In this document: in pieces, positions 9,501 through 14,943 of the stretch
How the letters are laid out: each line of letters opens with the position of its first letter
How positions within the stretch are numbered: position 1 is the first letter of the stretch
Source of the DNA: Candidatus Woesearchaeota archaeon
GTDB lineage: Archaea; Nanobdellota; Nanobdellia; Woesearchaeales; GW2011-AR9
Direction of reading: 5' to 3'
Length of the DNA: 18,197 nucleotides
Assembly: GCA_016188105.1 (NCBI GenBank)
Contig: JACPIL010000024.1
Coordinates: forward strand, 1 to 18,197
Notes under the pieces: model-generated
The model's database searches: none
Seen by the model: only the letters and a program-made list of their open reading frames with translations
What the model was told of the DNA's origin: nothing
Translations under genes and position numbers: made by a program

Positions 9501-9727
9501 AGTTGCGGAAAAATGCAGGCATGCAGAAAACAGATAAGATCGTATTATACCTGAAAGTAGGCCATGGTATGCATAAACTTTTACTACCTCTAAAATCAGA
9601 AATTCAACTTAAAGTAGGTGCACATGTTTTCGACCTTGTTCTATCTTCGCCAGGCAGAAAGTATAAACACACTGATTCATTTAAAGTAAAAGATGAAGAA
9701 TTTACTGCGTATTTTGAGAAATTGTGA
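6593..9727 (+). CDS. ileS: Isoleucyl-tRNA synthetase, archaeal/eukaryal type
   Basis: A class I synthetase of 1044 residues, the usual length, that charges tRNA-Ile with isoleucine. The HIGH signature is HLGH (52-55) and the KMSKS loop is intact at 590-594. The CP1 editing domain carries TTTPWT (in IWTTTPWTIPLNLAI) and HCAPGCGPEDYEVG (from residue 324), the features that remove misactivated valine. The DVWIDAGTVSW segment precedes the KMSKS region as expected. A long helical anticodon-binding domain and C-terminal extension follow. The GYDMHGLPTE segment and the overall length fit the archaeal/eukaryal IleRS rather than the standard bacterial type. The 3' end overlaps a 16-bp tandem duplication that just extends past the stop codon. 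Confidence 0.97.
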   Translation: MQFPDYNPQQLEPQILEFWKKNRILDSLRKRNKKGKKFYFLQGPPYTSGQIHLGHAWNMALKDMVLRYKRAQGLNVWDRMGYDMHGLPTEQKAMAKLNLHNKEDIEKFGVKKFTQECEKFCIEMMHKMDQDFQRLGATLDFSDPYQPIKKEFMEAEWWLIKQAHQKKRLYQGLRTMHWDAATQTAVAKHELEYKKITDTSIYLKFQSKEDPKKFYLIWTTTPWTIPLNLAIMVNPELTYIEVSVNGEVWVIAESLVSSVLTKAKIEKHTILRKYKGASLEGKKYVHPLQTQQYLPKELQQNPKLFSILLSKEYVDDKAGTGLVHCAPGCGPEDYEVGYQNGITPFNCVNESGNFENFGPFTHYKAKTDDKQFIQALHEAGVLVAKESYSHDYPHGERSHEPVIFRTTKQWFFKVEDLKERMVDANDKIKWNPLTAKNAFQSWLEHLRDNSITKQRYWGTAVPIWQSDDGDYLVIGSIKELEKLSGQKVLNMHIPDIDSITIKKSGKVYRRIPDVLDVWIDAGTVSWNCLNYPQEQKLFTKLFPPDFILEGKDQIRGWFNLLMIASFLAFNKPAFKNVYMNGFVTDVNGVKMSKSLGNIISPYDLIDKHGADTLRYYMSQTNAGEDINFSWEECKAKVRSLLVLWNTHKFLITLSKETGINPFSLKAAAVESNFALEEKYIFSRLHSVMKTITGLLDEYRLDEVIAPLEGLFLELSRTYIQMIREKSTSGTDEEKEACVYTIGKVLLESIKMFSIIAPFISEAMYLNLKEQFKSKEESIMHHSWPKADSKKINKKLEEQVSLAQEIIQAGLHAREKAKLGVRWPVKEVQVISENPAIKGVVSKLQDVLCSQLNAKEVVAAAHSAEMQYKVKPDYAKIGPAYGKLSPQIIAKLAMDSPKTIVNHLQKNGKYIFTLDNQQVEISKEMLFIEREAPHNYQLSEFKDVNVLVNTERTEELEAEGYAREAARNIQELRKNAGMQKTDKIVLYLKVGHGMHKLLLPLKSEIQLKVGAHVFDLVLSSPGRKYKHTDSFKVKDEEFTAYFEKL

Positions 9728-9742
9728 TTTTGAGAAATTGTA
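9711..9742 (+). repeat. 16-bp tandem duplication at the end of ileS
   Basis: Two adjacent copies of attttgagaaattgtg/a (9711-9726 and 9727-9742) differ only at the last base. The first copy encodes the end of IleRS and most of its stop codon; the second is noncoding. A further 12-bp tandem repeat (attgtaggtggc/ac) follows at 9737-9760. Confidence 0.8.
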
Positions 9743-9791
9743 GGTGGCATTGTAGGTGACATCACATCACTATTATTTATCTCTTAGAAAT

Positions 9792-9801
9792 CTTTATATA
9801 C
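9792..9801 (+). promoter_or_regulatory. TATA box of the gene at 9823
   Basis: CTTTATATAC is centred about 27 bases before the ATG. A strong match to archaeal consensus. Confidence 0.65.
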
Positions 9802-9822
9802 CTTCCAACACTATTTCGAAGA

Positions 9823-10350
9823 ATGCCAGACTACGATATTCCCCGCATCACTCTTCGTTATAATGGCATATTTGATTTTGATGGGTTCTATAATGCGGTA
9901 ACTGACTGGGCTAAAAATTATGGTTTTATGTGGCATGAATCCAGCTTTAAACATAAAGTCCCTTCTTCAGAAGGTGCGGAACAGGAACTAGCCTGGCAGA
10001 TGACCAAAAAAGTAACTGAATTTATTGAATATACAATAATCTTTACCATCCATATGTGGGAAGTAAAAGACGTGCCAGTTGAAGGAAGAAAAAAGCCCTT
10101 GATGAGAGCAAGGTTGTATATCTGGATTGAAGGGAAAATAACCTATGACTGGCAGAAAAAGTATGGCGGCAGCAAATTTGCAGAATTGTTAGGAAAATGG
10201 TTGATGAAATTACCGCATATGAATCCAGTTGAAACCATGTATTTTGATCAGCTCTATTATCGGGTTTGGAATCTTCATGCAGTAATTAAGAAGTACTTCG
10301 ACTTACAAGCTGGAAAGAATGCCTACAAAGATTATTTAAAGGAAAATTAA
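9823..10350 (+). CDS. Conserved archaeal protein of unknown function (family with the genes at 17588 and 18103)
   Basis: A soluble 175-residue protein rich in aromatic residues, without signal peptide or membrane segment. The pattern Y-x-G-x-F-x-x-D-x-x-Y near the start recurs in two other proteins of the window. All share an early strand, a GFxWHE or GWDWYE element, a central VKDVPVEG/VKEVSVEH turn and a C-terminal aromatic-rich helix. From memory, this type of protein is common in DPANN genomes without assigned function. It is followed after 13 bases by another unknown gene, so the two are probably one operon. The function is not known. Confidence 0.8.
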   Translation: MPDYDIPRITLRYNGIFDFDGFYNAVTDWAKNYGFMWHESSFKHKVPSSEGAEQELAWQMTKKVTEFIEYTIIFTIHMWEVKDVPVEGRKKPLMRARLYIWIEGKITYDWQKKYGGSKFAELLGKWLMKLPHMNPVETMYFDQLYYRVWNLHAVIKKYFDLQAGKNAYKDYLKEN

Positions 10351-10363
10351 AATTCTACCTAAC

Positions 10364-10789
10364 ATGGTTGATGATACAAATAATCCAGATGCTGAGCTTG
10401 AAGCACTTCTTGAGGAAGAAGCGGTTTTAACGCAAAGAGATCTAGCTCGTTTACAACGTTTTAGAGAGATCCTAGAAGGCCTTCATCCTTCTGATGAAGA
10501 AGATATTGCTCTCAATTATCTTTTTCAAAGAGAGGGAATAGATTACCTCGAGGGGCAACCAGATGCCTCGCCAGCATCACTAGATGACCCAGTAGAAAGG
10601 CTCTTTACCAGAATCAGGAACGATCCTATTGAAAGATTCAGAGCGCGCTATGATAAGGCTAAAGGTAACCACATGGAAGAGACCTACCGAGTAGAATTAA
10701 AACTAGTTGAAGATAAAGATTTTCAACAACGAGTTTTTGAGATGTATCGCACTCAAGTATGGCCGGCAATGAAAAAAACGATGAATTAA
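10364..10789 (+). CDS. Small acidic protein of unknown function
   Basis: A 141-residue protein with no signal peptide or membrane segment. It starts with an acidic helical stretch (DAELEALLEEEAVLTQRDLARL) and is charged throughout. I do not recognise a family and see no catalytic motif. It begins 13 bases after the preceding stop and lacks a clear TATA box of its own, so it is probably translated from the same mRNA. Codon use and the uninterrupted frame support a real gene. Confidence 0.65.
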   Translation: MVDDTNNPDAELEALLEEEAVLTQRDLARLQRFREILEGLHPSDEEDIALNYLFQREGIDYLEGQPDASPASLDDPVERLFTRIRNDPIERFRARYDKAKGNHMEETYRVELKLVEDKDFQQRVFEMYRTQVWPAMKKTMN

Positions 10790-10800
10790 GCTTCCTAAAT

Positions 10801-10810
10801 CTTTTAAATC
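10801..10810 (+). promoter_or_regulatory. TATA box of the GNAT gene
   Basis: CTTTTAAATC is centred about 25 bases before the ATG at 10830. Leaderless. Confidence 0.6.
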
Positions 10811-10829
10811 TGTTTCCTATTCTTAGCAC

Positions 10830-11159
10830 ATGCTTATCCAAACTTCTGAAATTAATGCTGGGGGAATAAAGATAATTATTACTGAGGAAGGCCAAAAAGT
10901 TGGTCGGGCTTTTCTCTATCTTCTGAAAAACGATCTCCACGCTAAACCATTTGGTTTTATAGAAGATGTGTTTATAGAGGAAGCATTTAGAAGTAAAGGG
11001 TATGGAAAGAAGATTACCGATGCTCTTATCCAGGAAGCTAAGAAACAAGGCTGCTATAAACTGATCTGCACTAGCAGGTTTTCTAACGAGCGCGCTCATC
11101 ATCTGTACGAGAAATTAGGGTTCAAGAAGCATGGTAATGAGTTTAGGATGGATCTCTGA
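10830..11159 (+). CDS. Small GNAT-family N-acetyltransferase
   Basis: A 109-residue protein with the acetyl-CoA-binding core of the GNAT fold. Motif A reads EDVFIEEAFRSKGYGKKITDAL, in which RSKGYG fits the R/Q-x-x-G-x-G/A pyrophosphate-binding signature. Motif B follows with SNERAHHLYEKLGFKKHG. It is shorter than most GNAT proteins (140-170 residues) because the N-terminal helices are reduced. The acceptor (protein, small amine or tRNA) cannot be told. It converges with the sigma-like gene with only 5 bases between the stops. Confidence 0.85.
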   Translation: MLIQTSEINAGGIKIIITEEGQKVGRAFLYLLKNDLHAKPFGFIEDVFIEEAFRSKGYGKKITDALIQEAKKQGCYKLICTSRFSNERAHHLYEKLGFKKHGNEFRMDL

Positions 11160-11164
11160 TCAAT

Positions 11165-13234
11165 TCATTCTCTTTCTAAAAATCCTTCCAATAACTTGGC
11201 TCTATTGGGGTGCCTAAGTCTCGCCAATGCTTTTGCTTCTATCTGTCGAATGCGTTCACGAGTTACTCCCAACTGATTGGCAACTTGTTGGAGAGTATAG
11301 CTAGTTCCACGTTTTACATTGCCGTATCCGAAACCCATGCGTAGGCGAATGATCATTTGATCACGTTGGTTAAGATCAGAGAGAACCCTTTCCGTCAGGG
11401 CTGCAAGTTCTGGCGTATTTGCTTCTTCTTCTGGATTAGAAGATTTTTCATCTGGAATAAGTTCTAGCATTTCTCTATCCTCCATTTCACCAACTTTTAC
11501 ATCTAACGATGCAACCTGTACAACAGCATACGAACGTGTGAGAATTTTTGCTATTCTTTCCGGGGTAAGCAATTTCTCTTCATCTACCTCTTTACCTTCA
11601 AGACTCGCCTTATGCTTTGCTTCCTGCCTTAAATCTTCCGCAATTTCTTCAGGGGTTATATTCTCTCTCTCATATCTCATTCTACAGCGTTCTTCTGCTC
11701 TACGGATTTGGCTGAGGTAGGTGTATAAATGCACCGGTCGGCGGATCATGGTAGCAGTATCAGCAAATCTTCTAGAAATTGCTTGATTAATCCACCAAAC
11801 TGCGTAGGTCGAAAATTTATTCTCCATTTCTGGATCAAAACTATCTATGGCTCGTAAGAGGCCAAAATTACCATCAGCAACACGATCTTCCAAGGAAACT
11901 TTTCCAAATGGGAGCATTTTTGCTCGATGCACTACTAAGCGTAGGTTTGCTCTCATAATTTCGTTCTTGACCGCATTCCAGTGAGAATAAAGTTCGGTTA
12001 CGGCTTCCTGATGTTCTTCAAGCCCCTTATAAGTGCCTGAAGCAAGCTGGTCTTTCCAACGGTTGGTATCATTGGGTTCCTCTTTTTCTTGCTTCCTAAA
12101 CTCTCCAAATTTATCATCAATAAATTGTGAATCTTTACCATTAATCGCTGCATAAAGCGCATTACGGTATTTTCCCAATTCTTGAAATTTCTGTTGTTCC
12201 TCAGCAGCGGAGAGAAGCGGATATTTGCTTAATTCCCGTAAATACTGGCTGAATGCACCAGAAAGTTTCTCTGTAATTTCAAATTCTTCTTTCCAAGGAT
12301 TGCGGCTAGATTTTTTTGCACGTCCGCGCCCGCGTTTTAATTGGAAAGTTCCTCTCAGTGTTCGTGCTTTAGGTTCTGGAGTTACTTCATCTGGATTCCT
12401 TTCCTCAACTTTCGCTTCCAATGCTGTAGGTCCTGGTTCCGGCACAATTTCGTTTTCAGGTGTTTCAGGATTGTAGGTCACAGGATCAGCAACTAACATA
12501 TCTAAAGAAGCAGGCGCATCAGCATTTTCTGCAGGAGTGCTGGATCTTTTTCCTATTTTTTTAGTTCCTTGCCGTATGCGCTGAGTTGCATAGATGGAAA
12601 ATCTTTTTCCTTGAGAATAATCATAACTATGCACTGCTTTCTGAAGGATTGCCTTTCCCTGCTGAACATAATCAAGAGCAGCTGCATCTTTTCCCAAAGA
12701 TCTTGCCGAAGATTCTGCCAATGATAGCACTAAATACAAATGATGCTGCACTATCTTATCTACAGTTTTATTCCATTCTCCAACTGCTTCTTTTACTGCC
12801 TTTTTCTGTTTTTGTATCTCTTCTTGCTCAGAATCTTGACTGGCTTGTTTTTCTTTTTGCTGGAGATGCTTAAGATAGGATCCACTTATTTTTGCATACA
12901 CATTACTATAATCATATGCGGTCCAAAGAATTTCCAACGCTTCATAGAAATTTGCTTCTGTTTTTGCATTAGACCTTACTTTTATTTTTCCAGCTCTCGT
13001 AGTAGTTACATCACTAAAAAATTCTTCCAATCCGGCTTTTTCTTCATCCAGAGTAGCTTCTCTGGATTGTTTTGCGAAATAGGTTATGAAGAAATCTGGA
13101 TTTTGAGAAAAGATCGCCCACAACAGCCGGTTCCCTTTTTTCTCAATCTTTTTTATCAGGCTGGATTCTTGTTGCTGGTTAAGAGCAGGGTATCTTGCGG
13201 CCTCTTGTTTATACCACTGAAGATCCTCAGTCAT
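11165..13234 (-). CDS. Sigma-70 family RNA polymerase sigma factor-like protein with duplicated region 2
   Basis: A 689-residue protein whose C-terminal half is a clear primary-type sigma-70. Region 1.2-like sequence lies near 328-360 (SQYLRELSKYPLL). Region 2 spans about 425-515, including ANLRLVV, DGNFGLLRAIDSFD, KFSTYAVWWINQA and MIRRPVHL. Region 3 covers roughly 520-610, and region 4.2 is a helix-turn-helix (about 645-680, GVTRERIRQIEAKALARLRHP) close to E. coli RpoD. The N-terminal part repeats a region 1.2-like segment (about 5-42) and a region 2-like segment (about 162-230, with LDYVQQGKAILQKAVHSYDY and RFSIYATQRIRQ). A Pro/Glu-rich linker and a basic RGRGRAKK patch join the halves. 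Bacterial sigma factors bind core polymerase and melt promoters. How this one works with archaeal polymerase is unknown. Its own promoter is an archaeal TATA box 28 bases upstream. Confidence 0.93.
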   Translation of the reverse strand: MTEDLQWYKQEAARYPALNQQQESSLIKKIEKKGNRLLWAIFSQNPDFFITYFAKQSREATLDEEKAGLEEFFSDVTTTRAGKIKVRSNAKTEANFYEALEILWTAYDYSNVYAKISGSYLKHLQQKEKQASQDSEQEEIQKQKKAVKEAVGEWNKTVDKIVQHHLYLVLSLAESSARSLGKDAAALDYVQQGKAILQKAVHSYDYSQGKRFSIYATQRIRQGTKKIGKRSSTPAENADAPASLDMLVADPVTYNPETPENEIVPEPGPTALEAKVEERNPDEVTPEPKARTLRGTFQLKRGRGRAKKSSRNPWKEEFEITEKLSGAFSQYLRELSKYPLLSAAEEQQKFQELGKYRNALYAAINGKDSQFIDDKFGEFRKQEKEEPNDTNRWKDQLASGTYKGLEEHQEAVTELYSHWNAVKNEIMRANLRLVVHRAKMLPFGKVSLEDRVADGNFGLLRAIDSFDPEMENKFSTYAVWWINQAISRRFADTATMIRRPVHLYTYLSQIRRAEERCRMRYERENITPEEIAEDLRQEAKHKASLEGKEVDEEKLLTPERIAKILTRSYAVVQVASLDVKVGEMEDREMLELIPDEKSSNPEEEANTPELAALTERVLSDLNQRDQMIIRLRMGFGYGNVKRGTSYTLQQVANQLGVTRERIRQIEAKALARLRHPNRAKLLEGFLERE

Positions 13235-13257
13235 GTTTTAGGAGTTTATAGTCAACA

Positions 13258-13267
13258 CTTTAAATAG
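13258..13267 (-). promoter_or_regulatory. Archaeal TATA box of the sigma-like gene
   Basis: The minus strand reads CTATTTAAAG, centred about 28 bases before the ATG at 13234, as for the other archaeal genes here. No properly spaced -35/-10 pair is seen. Confidence 0.6.
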
Positions 13268-13296
13268 GTTATGGTAACAAAGAAGATGAATGAAAA

Positions 13297-13314
13297 ATGC
13301 ACCGGCCGGGATTC
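13297..13314 (-). repeat. Displaced copy of the tRNA-Gly 3' end (distal direct repeat)
   Basis: The 18 bases atgcaccggccgggattc are identical to 14192-14209, which cover the last 17 bases of the tRNA gene plus one. On the tRNA strand this copy is followed by a T5 run, as a tRNA terminator would be. The upstream bases do not complete the T-loop, so this is not a second tRNA exon. It marks one edge of the inserted segment. Confidence 0.85.
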
Positions 13315-13339
13315 TTAACCTAAAAGAAGCAACGCAAAG

Positions 13340-13350
13340 CTTATAATAAA
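13340..13350 (+). promoter_or_regulatory. Possible TATA box of the LAGLIDADG gene
   Basis: CTTATAATAAA would place the start near 13371 and give a leader of about 80 bases, longer than any other in the window. The inverted repeat TTGGTT/AACCAA (13357-13370) sits just before that start. Confidence 0.35.
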
Positions 13351-13439
13351 ATTCTTTTGGTTTTAACCAAGAAGAAATTTAAGAAGCTTAGCTCAATTGC
13401 ATCTTTTAGAGAGTCCTTGTTTCTAATTATGAGAATCAA

Positions 13440-13447
13440 GGAGGTGA
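13440..13447 (+). promoter_or_regulatory. Strong Shine-Dalgarno deciding the LAGLIDADG start
   Basis: GGAGGTGA ends 5 bases before the ATG at 13453, so that start is preferred to the TTG at 13357 and the ATG at 13429. It is the strongest ribosome-binding site seen here. Confidence 0.8.
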
Positions 13448-13452
13448 TTAAA

Positions 13453-14235
13453 ATGAAAAATAGATTAGATAGTGAATGTTTGAATTCCATTCAAAATTTA
13501 ATAAATGAAGGATACTCTTTGAATGAAATCTCTAAAGTATTAGGAAAGAGTAAGACTACCATTTACTATCATTTTAGGAAAATTAAAGGAAGAACAGTAA
13601 AACCAATTTCTTTTATGTTAGAAGATCCCGAACTATTGGGCGAATTCATAGGGTTATTCGCTGGCGATGGTTCAGTAAGTAAAACCAAAGATTACAAGTA
13701 TAGGGTCTACTTACATTTTAACCTAAAAGACGAGATTTTTACAGAAAACTTGATTGATGAAGTCTTAATGAAATTATTTGGGAAAAGACCAATGATTTTT
13801 ACCAAAGAGAATCGATTGAATCTATGTTATTATTCAAGGAGTATCTCTCAGTTACTAAGAACTTATTTGGTTTGGGAAGCTTGTGCCCGTAAAACTTATT
13901 CGGTGCGATTGCATGAAAATACTTACCCGAAGTCTTTTATGATAGGTTTTCTAAGGGGATGCTTAGATAGTGATGGCCATCTTTCTCCGAAGAATATTAG
14001 CTTTGCAACAGTCTCTCCAGGATTAAAAGACAATATTGTTTCTTTTCTGGAAGCATTAAGTTTTGACTATTCTGTGAGATTGAACAAGGAAAAAAGGCCA
14101 AACAGGGTTGATATTTATCATATTCGTCTTTTTAGGAAGGAGCATACTAGATTCATTAAAGAGATTAATCCAAGAAATAAAAGGGGACTGTATGCACCGG
14201 CCGGGATTCGAATTTCCGAACGCCCAGTCCCATAG
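13453..14235 (+). CDS. LAGLIDADG homing endonuclease with N-terminal helix-turn-helix
   Basis: A 260-residue protein from the ATG picked by its Shine-Dalgarno. Residues about 20-45 form a helix-turn-helix (SLNEISKVLGKSKTTIYYH). Two LAGLIDADG helices follow: LLGEFIGLFAGDG (about 61-73) and FMIGFLRGCLDSDG (about 162-175). Each ends in an acidic residue as needed for metal-dependent cleavage. A monomer with two motifs would cut an asymmetric site of roughly 14-40 bp. The gene runs antisense into the tRNA-Gly gene, so its last 14 codons overlap tRNA exon 3 and part of the T-arm intron, where the stop lies. It is not encoded inside a tRNA intron of the same strand. The target is likely the tRNA 3' region, by position only. 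Confidence 0.9.
   Translation: MKNRLDSECLNSIQNLINEGYSLNEISKVLGKSKTTIYYHFRKIKGRTVKPISFMLEDPELLGEFIGLFAGDGSVSKTKDYKYRVYLHFNLKDEIFTENLIDEVLMKLFGKRPMIFTKENRLNLCYYSRSISQLLRTYLVWEACARKTYSVRLHENTYPKSFMIGFLRGCLDSDGHLSPKNISFATVSPGLKDNIVSFLEALSFDYSVRLNKEKRPNRVDIYHIRLFRKEHTRFIKEINPRNKRGLYAPAGIRISERPVP
14192..14209 (-). repeat. Proximal direct repeat within tRNA-Gly exon 3
   Basis: Identical over 18 bp to 13297-13314. The identity stops exactly at T-loop base 57; the flanks differ on both sides. Confidence 0.85.
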
Positions 14236-14240
14236 CGTTT
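14213..14240 (-). other. tRNA intron 2, position 53/54 in the T-arm (28 bases)
   Basis: Between T-stem CCGGG and T-loop UUCGAAU lie 28 bases that must be removed to form a normal T-arm. They contain an AACGC/GCGTT stem. A central 4-bp helix, UCCG with CGGA, is flanked by 3-base bulges GGA and AAU. Cutting each bulge after its second base gives exactly the exon ends needed, as expected of a bulge-helix-bulge substrate for the archaeal splicing endonuclease. Confidence 0.85.
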
Positions 14241-14255
14241 CCCGGACAACCGGCT

Positions 14256-14273
14256 TTCATCAACCCTAAGGTT
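14256..14273 (-). other. tRNA intron 1, position 37/38 (18 bases)
   Basis: The intron AACCTTAGGGTTGATGAA lies at the canonical archaeal position just 3' of the anticodon. It can form an AACC/GGTT hairpin. A-repeats at both edges leave the exact cut uncertain by one base either way. The bulge-helix-bulge is imperfect, with one mismatch in the central helix (CUUC/GAUG). Confidence 0.8.
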
Positions 14274-14320
14274 TGGAAGGCCGGGATACTAGCCGTTATA
14301 CTACCGGTGCATAAGCTAAA

Positions 14321-14342
14321 TGTTTTATACATTATTTATTAA
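14321..14342 (-). promoter_or_regulatory. AT-rich promoter region of tRNA-Gly
   Basis: Two TATA-like boxes on the minus strand: TTAATAAATAAT (about 14331-14342, centred 26 bases before the first tRNA base) and GTATAAAACA (14321-14330). The first has the right spacing for a start at or near base 1. Confidence 0.5.
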
Positions 14343-14395
14343 GGTTTTGGTGATTCTAAGGATACTATTTTCTTCTAACTGTTAATTCACATAAT

Positions 14396-14406
14396 CTTTT
14401 TAAATC
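14396..14406 (+). promoter_or_regulatory. TATA box of the ZPR1-like gene
   Basis: CTTTTTAAATC is centred 26 bases before the ATG at 14427. Leaderless. Confidence 0.6.
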
Positions 14407-14426
14407 AACTCCCTTTCTACAAATTC

Positions 14427-14942
14427 ATGGCAGAACTAACTGGACAGGAATGTGCCTTCTGTGGAGAAAAAAAATTAACACTTCGTGAAGAAGAAGTAGA
14501 GATACCATTCTTCGGGCGGGTTTTTGTACTATCTATGGAATGCACCGGCTGCGGCTACCGCAAAGCAGATGTCGAGCCTGCTGAAAAGAAGGAGCCATGC
14601 CGATATACTTTAGAGGTCACTTCTGATGCCGATCTTGCTATCAAAATAATCAAATCCGCAGAAGCAATAGTAAAAATTCCACGGGTCATAACCATCGAAT
14701 CCGGTCCAGCTTCCGAAGGATATATCACTAATGTGGAAGGCCTATTAGAACGAGTAAAAAGTATGATCCAATCTGCAGCAGATGCTGAAGAAGATGATCC
14801 TGCTGCCAAAACCAAAGCAAAGAACTTGATCAAAAAATTAAACAAGGCCCTGGTGGGCCGAGAACCGTTAAAGATCATCATCGAAGATCCTTCTGGACAT
14901 AGTGCGATCATTTCAGACAAGGCGCAGAAAGGTAAATTGTAA
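14427..14942 (+). CDS. ZPR1-type zinc finger protein
   Basis: A 171-residue protein matching the archaeal single-domain ZPR1 family. A four-cysteine zinc finger (C9, C12, C39, C42; CAFC and CTGCGYR) is followed by the beta-rich ZPR1 domain, with a YTLEVTSDADLAIKIIKS segment and GPASEGYITNVEGLLERV matching the family pattern. It ends with a region containing LKIIIEDPSGHSAI. Eukaryotic ZPR1 binds and helps fold elongation factor eEF1A. A similar role with archaeal aEF1A is plausible from the family but not shown here. The length is normal for archaea. It is convergent with the lipoprotein gene, one base between the stops. Confidence 0.9.
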   Translation: MAELTGQECAFCGEKKLTLREEEVEIPFFGRVFVLSMECTGCGYRKADVEPAEKKEPCRYTLEVTSDADLAIKIIKSAEAIVKIPRVITIESGPASEGYITNVEGLLERVKSMIQSAADAEEDDPAAKTKAKNLIKKLNKALVGREPLKIIIEDPSGHSAIISDKAQKGKL

Positions 14943-14943
14943 A

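Larger units (their letters stand above)
13297..14191. mobile_element. Putative 895-bp LAGLIDADG insertion at the tRNA-Gly 3' end
   Basis: The segment lies between two perfect 18-bp direct repeats of the tRNA 3' end and carries one gene, a LAGLIDADG endonuclease on the opposite strand to the tRNA. Deleting one repeat and the segment restores the tRNA followed directly by a T-run. The arrangement resembles att sites of elements that integrate in tRNA genes, but no integrase is present. The mechanism (homing repair, or a stripped-down integrative element) is open. Confidence 0.6.
14193..14310 (-). tRNA. tRNA-Gly(UCC) with two introns
   Basis: The acceptor stem GCACCGG (14310-14304) pairs with CCGGTGC (14200-14194), with A73 at 14193 and no encoded CCA. 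The D-arm GTAT/GTAT has two wobble pairs. The anticodon stem CCGGC/GCCGG closes the loop CUUCCAA, with anticodon UCC at 14277-14275. The T-stem CCGGG (14245-14241) pairs with CCCGG (14205-14201), and the T-loop UUCGAAU is at 14212-14206. Exons are 14310-14274, 14255-14241 and 14212-14193, giving 72 bases after removal of an 18-base and a 28-base intron. The other strand encodes the end of the LAGLIDADG protein. Confidence 0.9.

Noticed and set aside
11165..13234. The sigma-like protein being TFB or another archaeal factor
   Set aside because: There is no zinc ribbon or cyclin repeat, and regions 2 and 4 match sigma-70 residue for residue over long stretches.
12740..13267. A 175-codon plus-strand frame opposite the sigma-like gene
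   Set aside because: It is rich in Phe, Leu and Cys, has no recognisable motif, and mirrors the strongly supported minus-strand gene.
13235..13296. A TTGACT hexamer (minus strand) as a bacterial -35 box for the sigma-like gene
   Set aside because: No -10 hexamer lies at 16-18 bases, and a TATA box at normal archaeal spacing is present.
13357..13452. Upstream extension of the LAGLIDADG protein from TTG at 13357
   Set aside because: The strong Shine-Dalgarno 5 bases before the ATG at 13453 fits the shorter form, and the extra 32 residues look non-coding.
13297..14240. The LAGLIDADG gene as the content of a large tRNA intron using the distal repeat as last exon
   Set aside because: The proximal exon 3 is complete, the distal copy lacks the TTC of the T-loop, and the gene is on the opposite strand to the tRNA.
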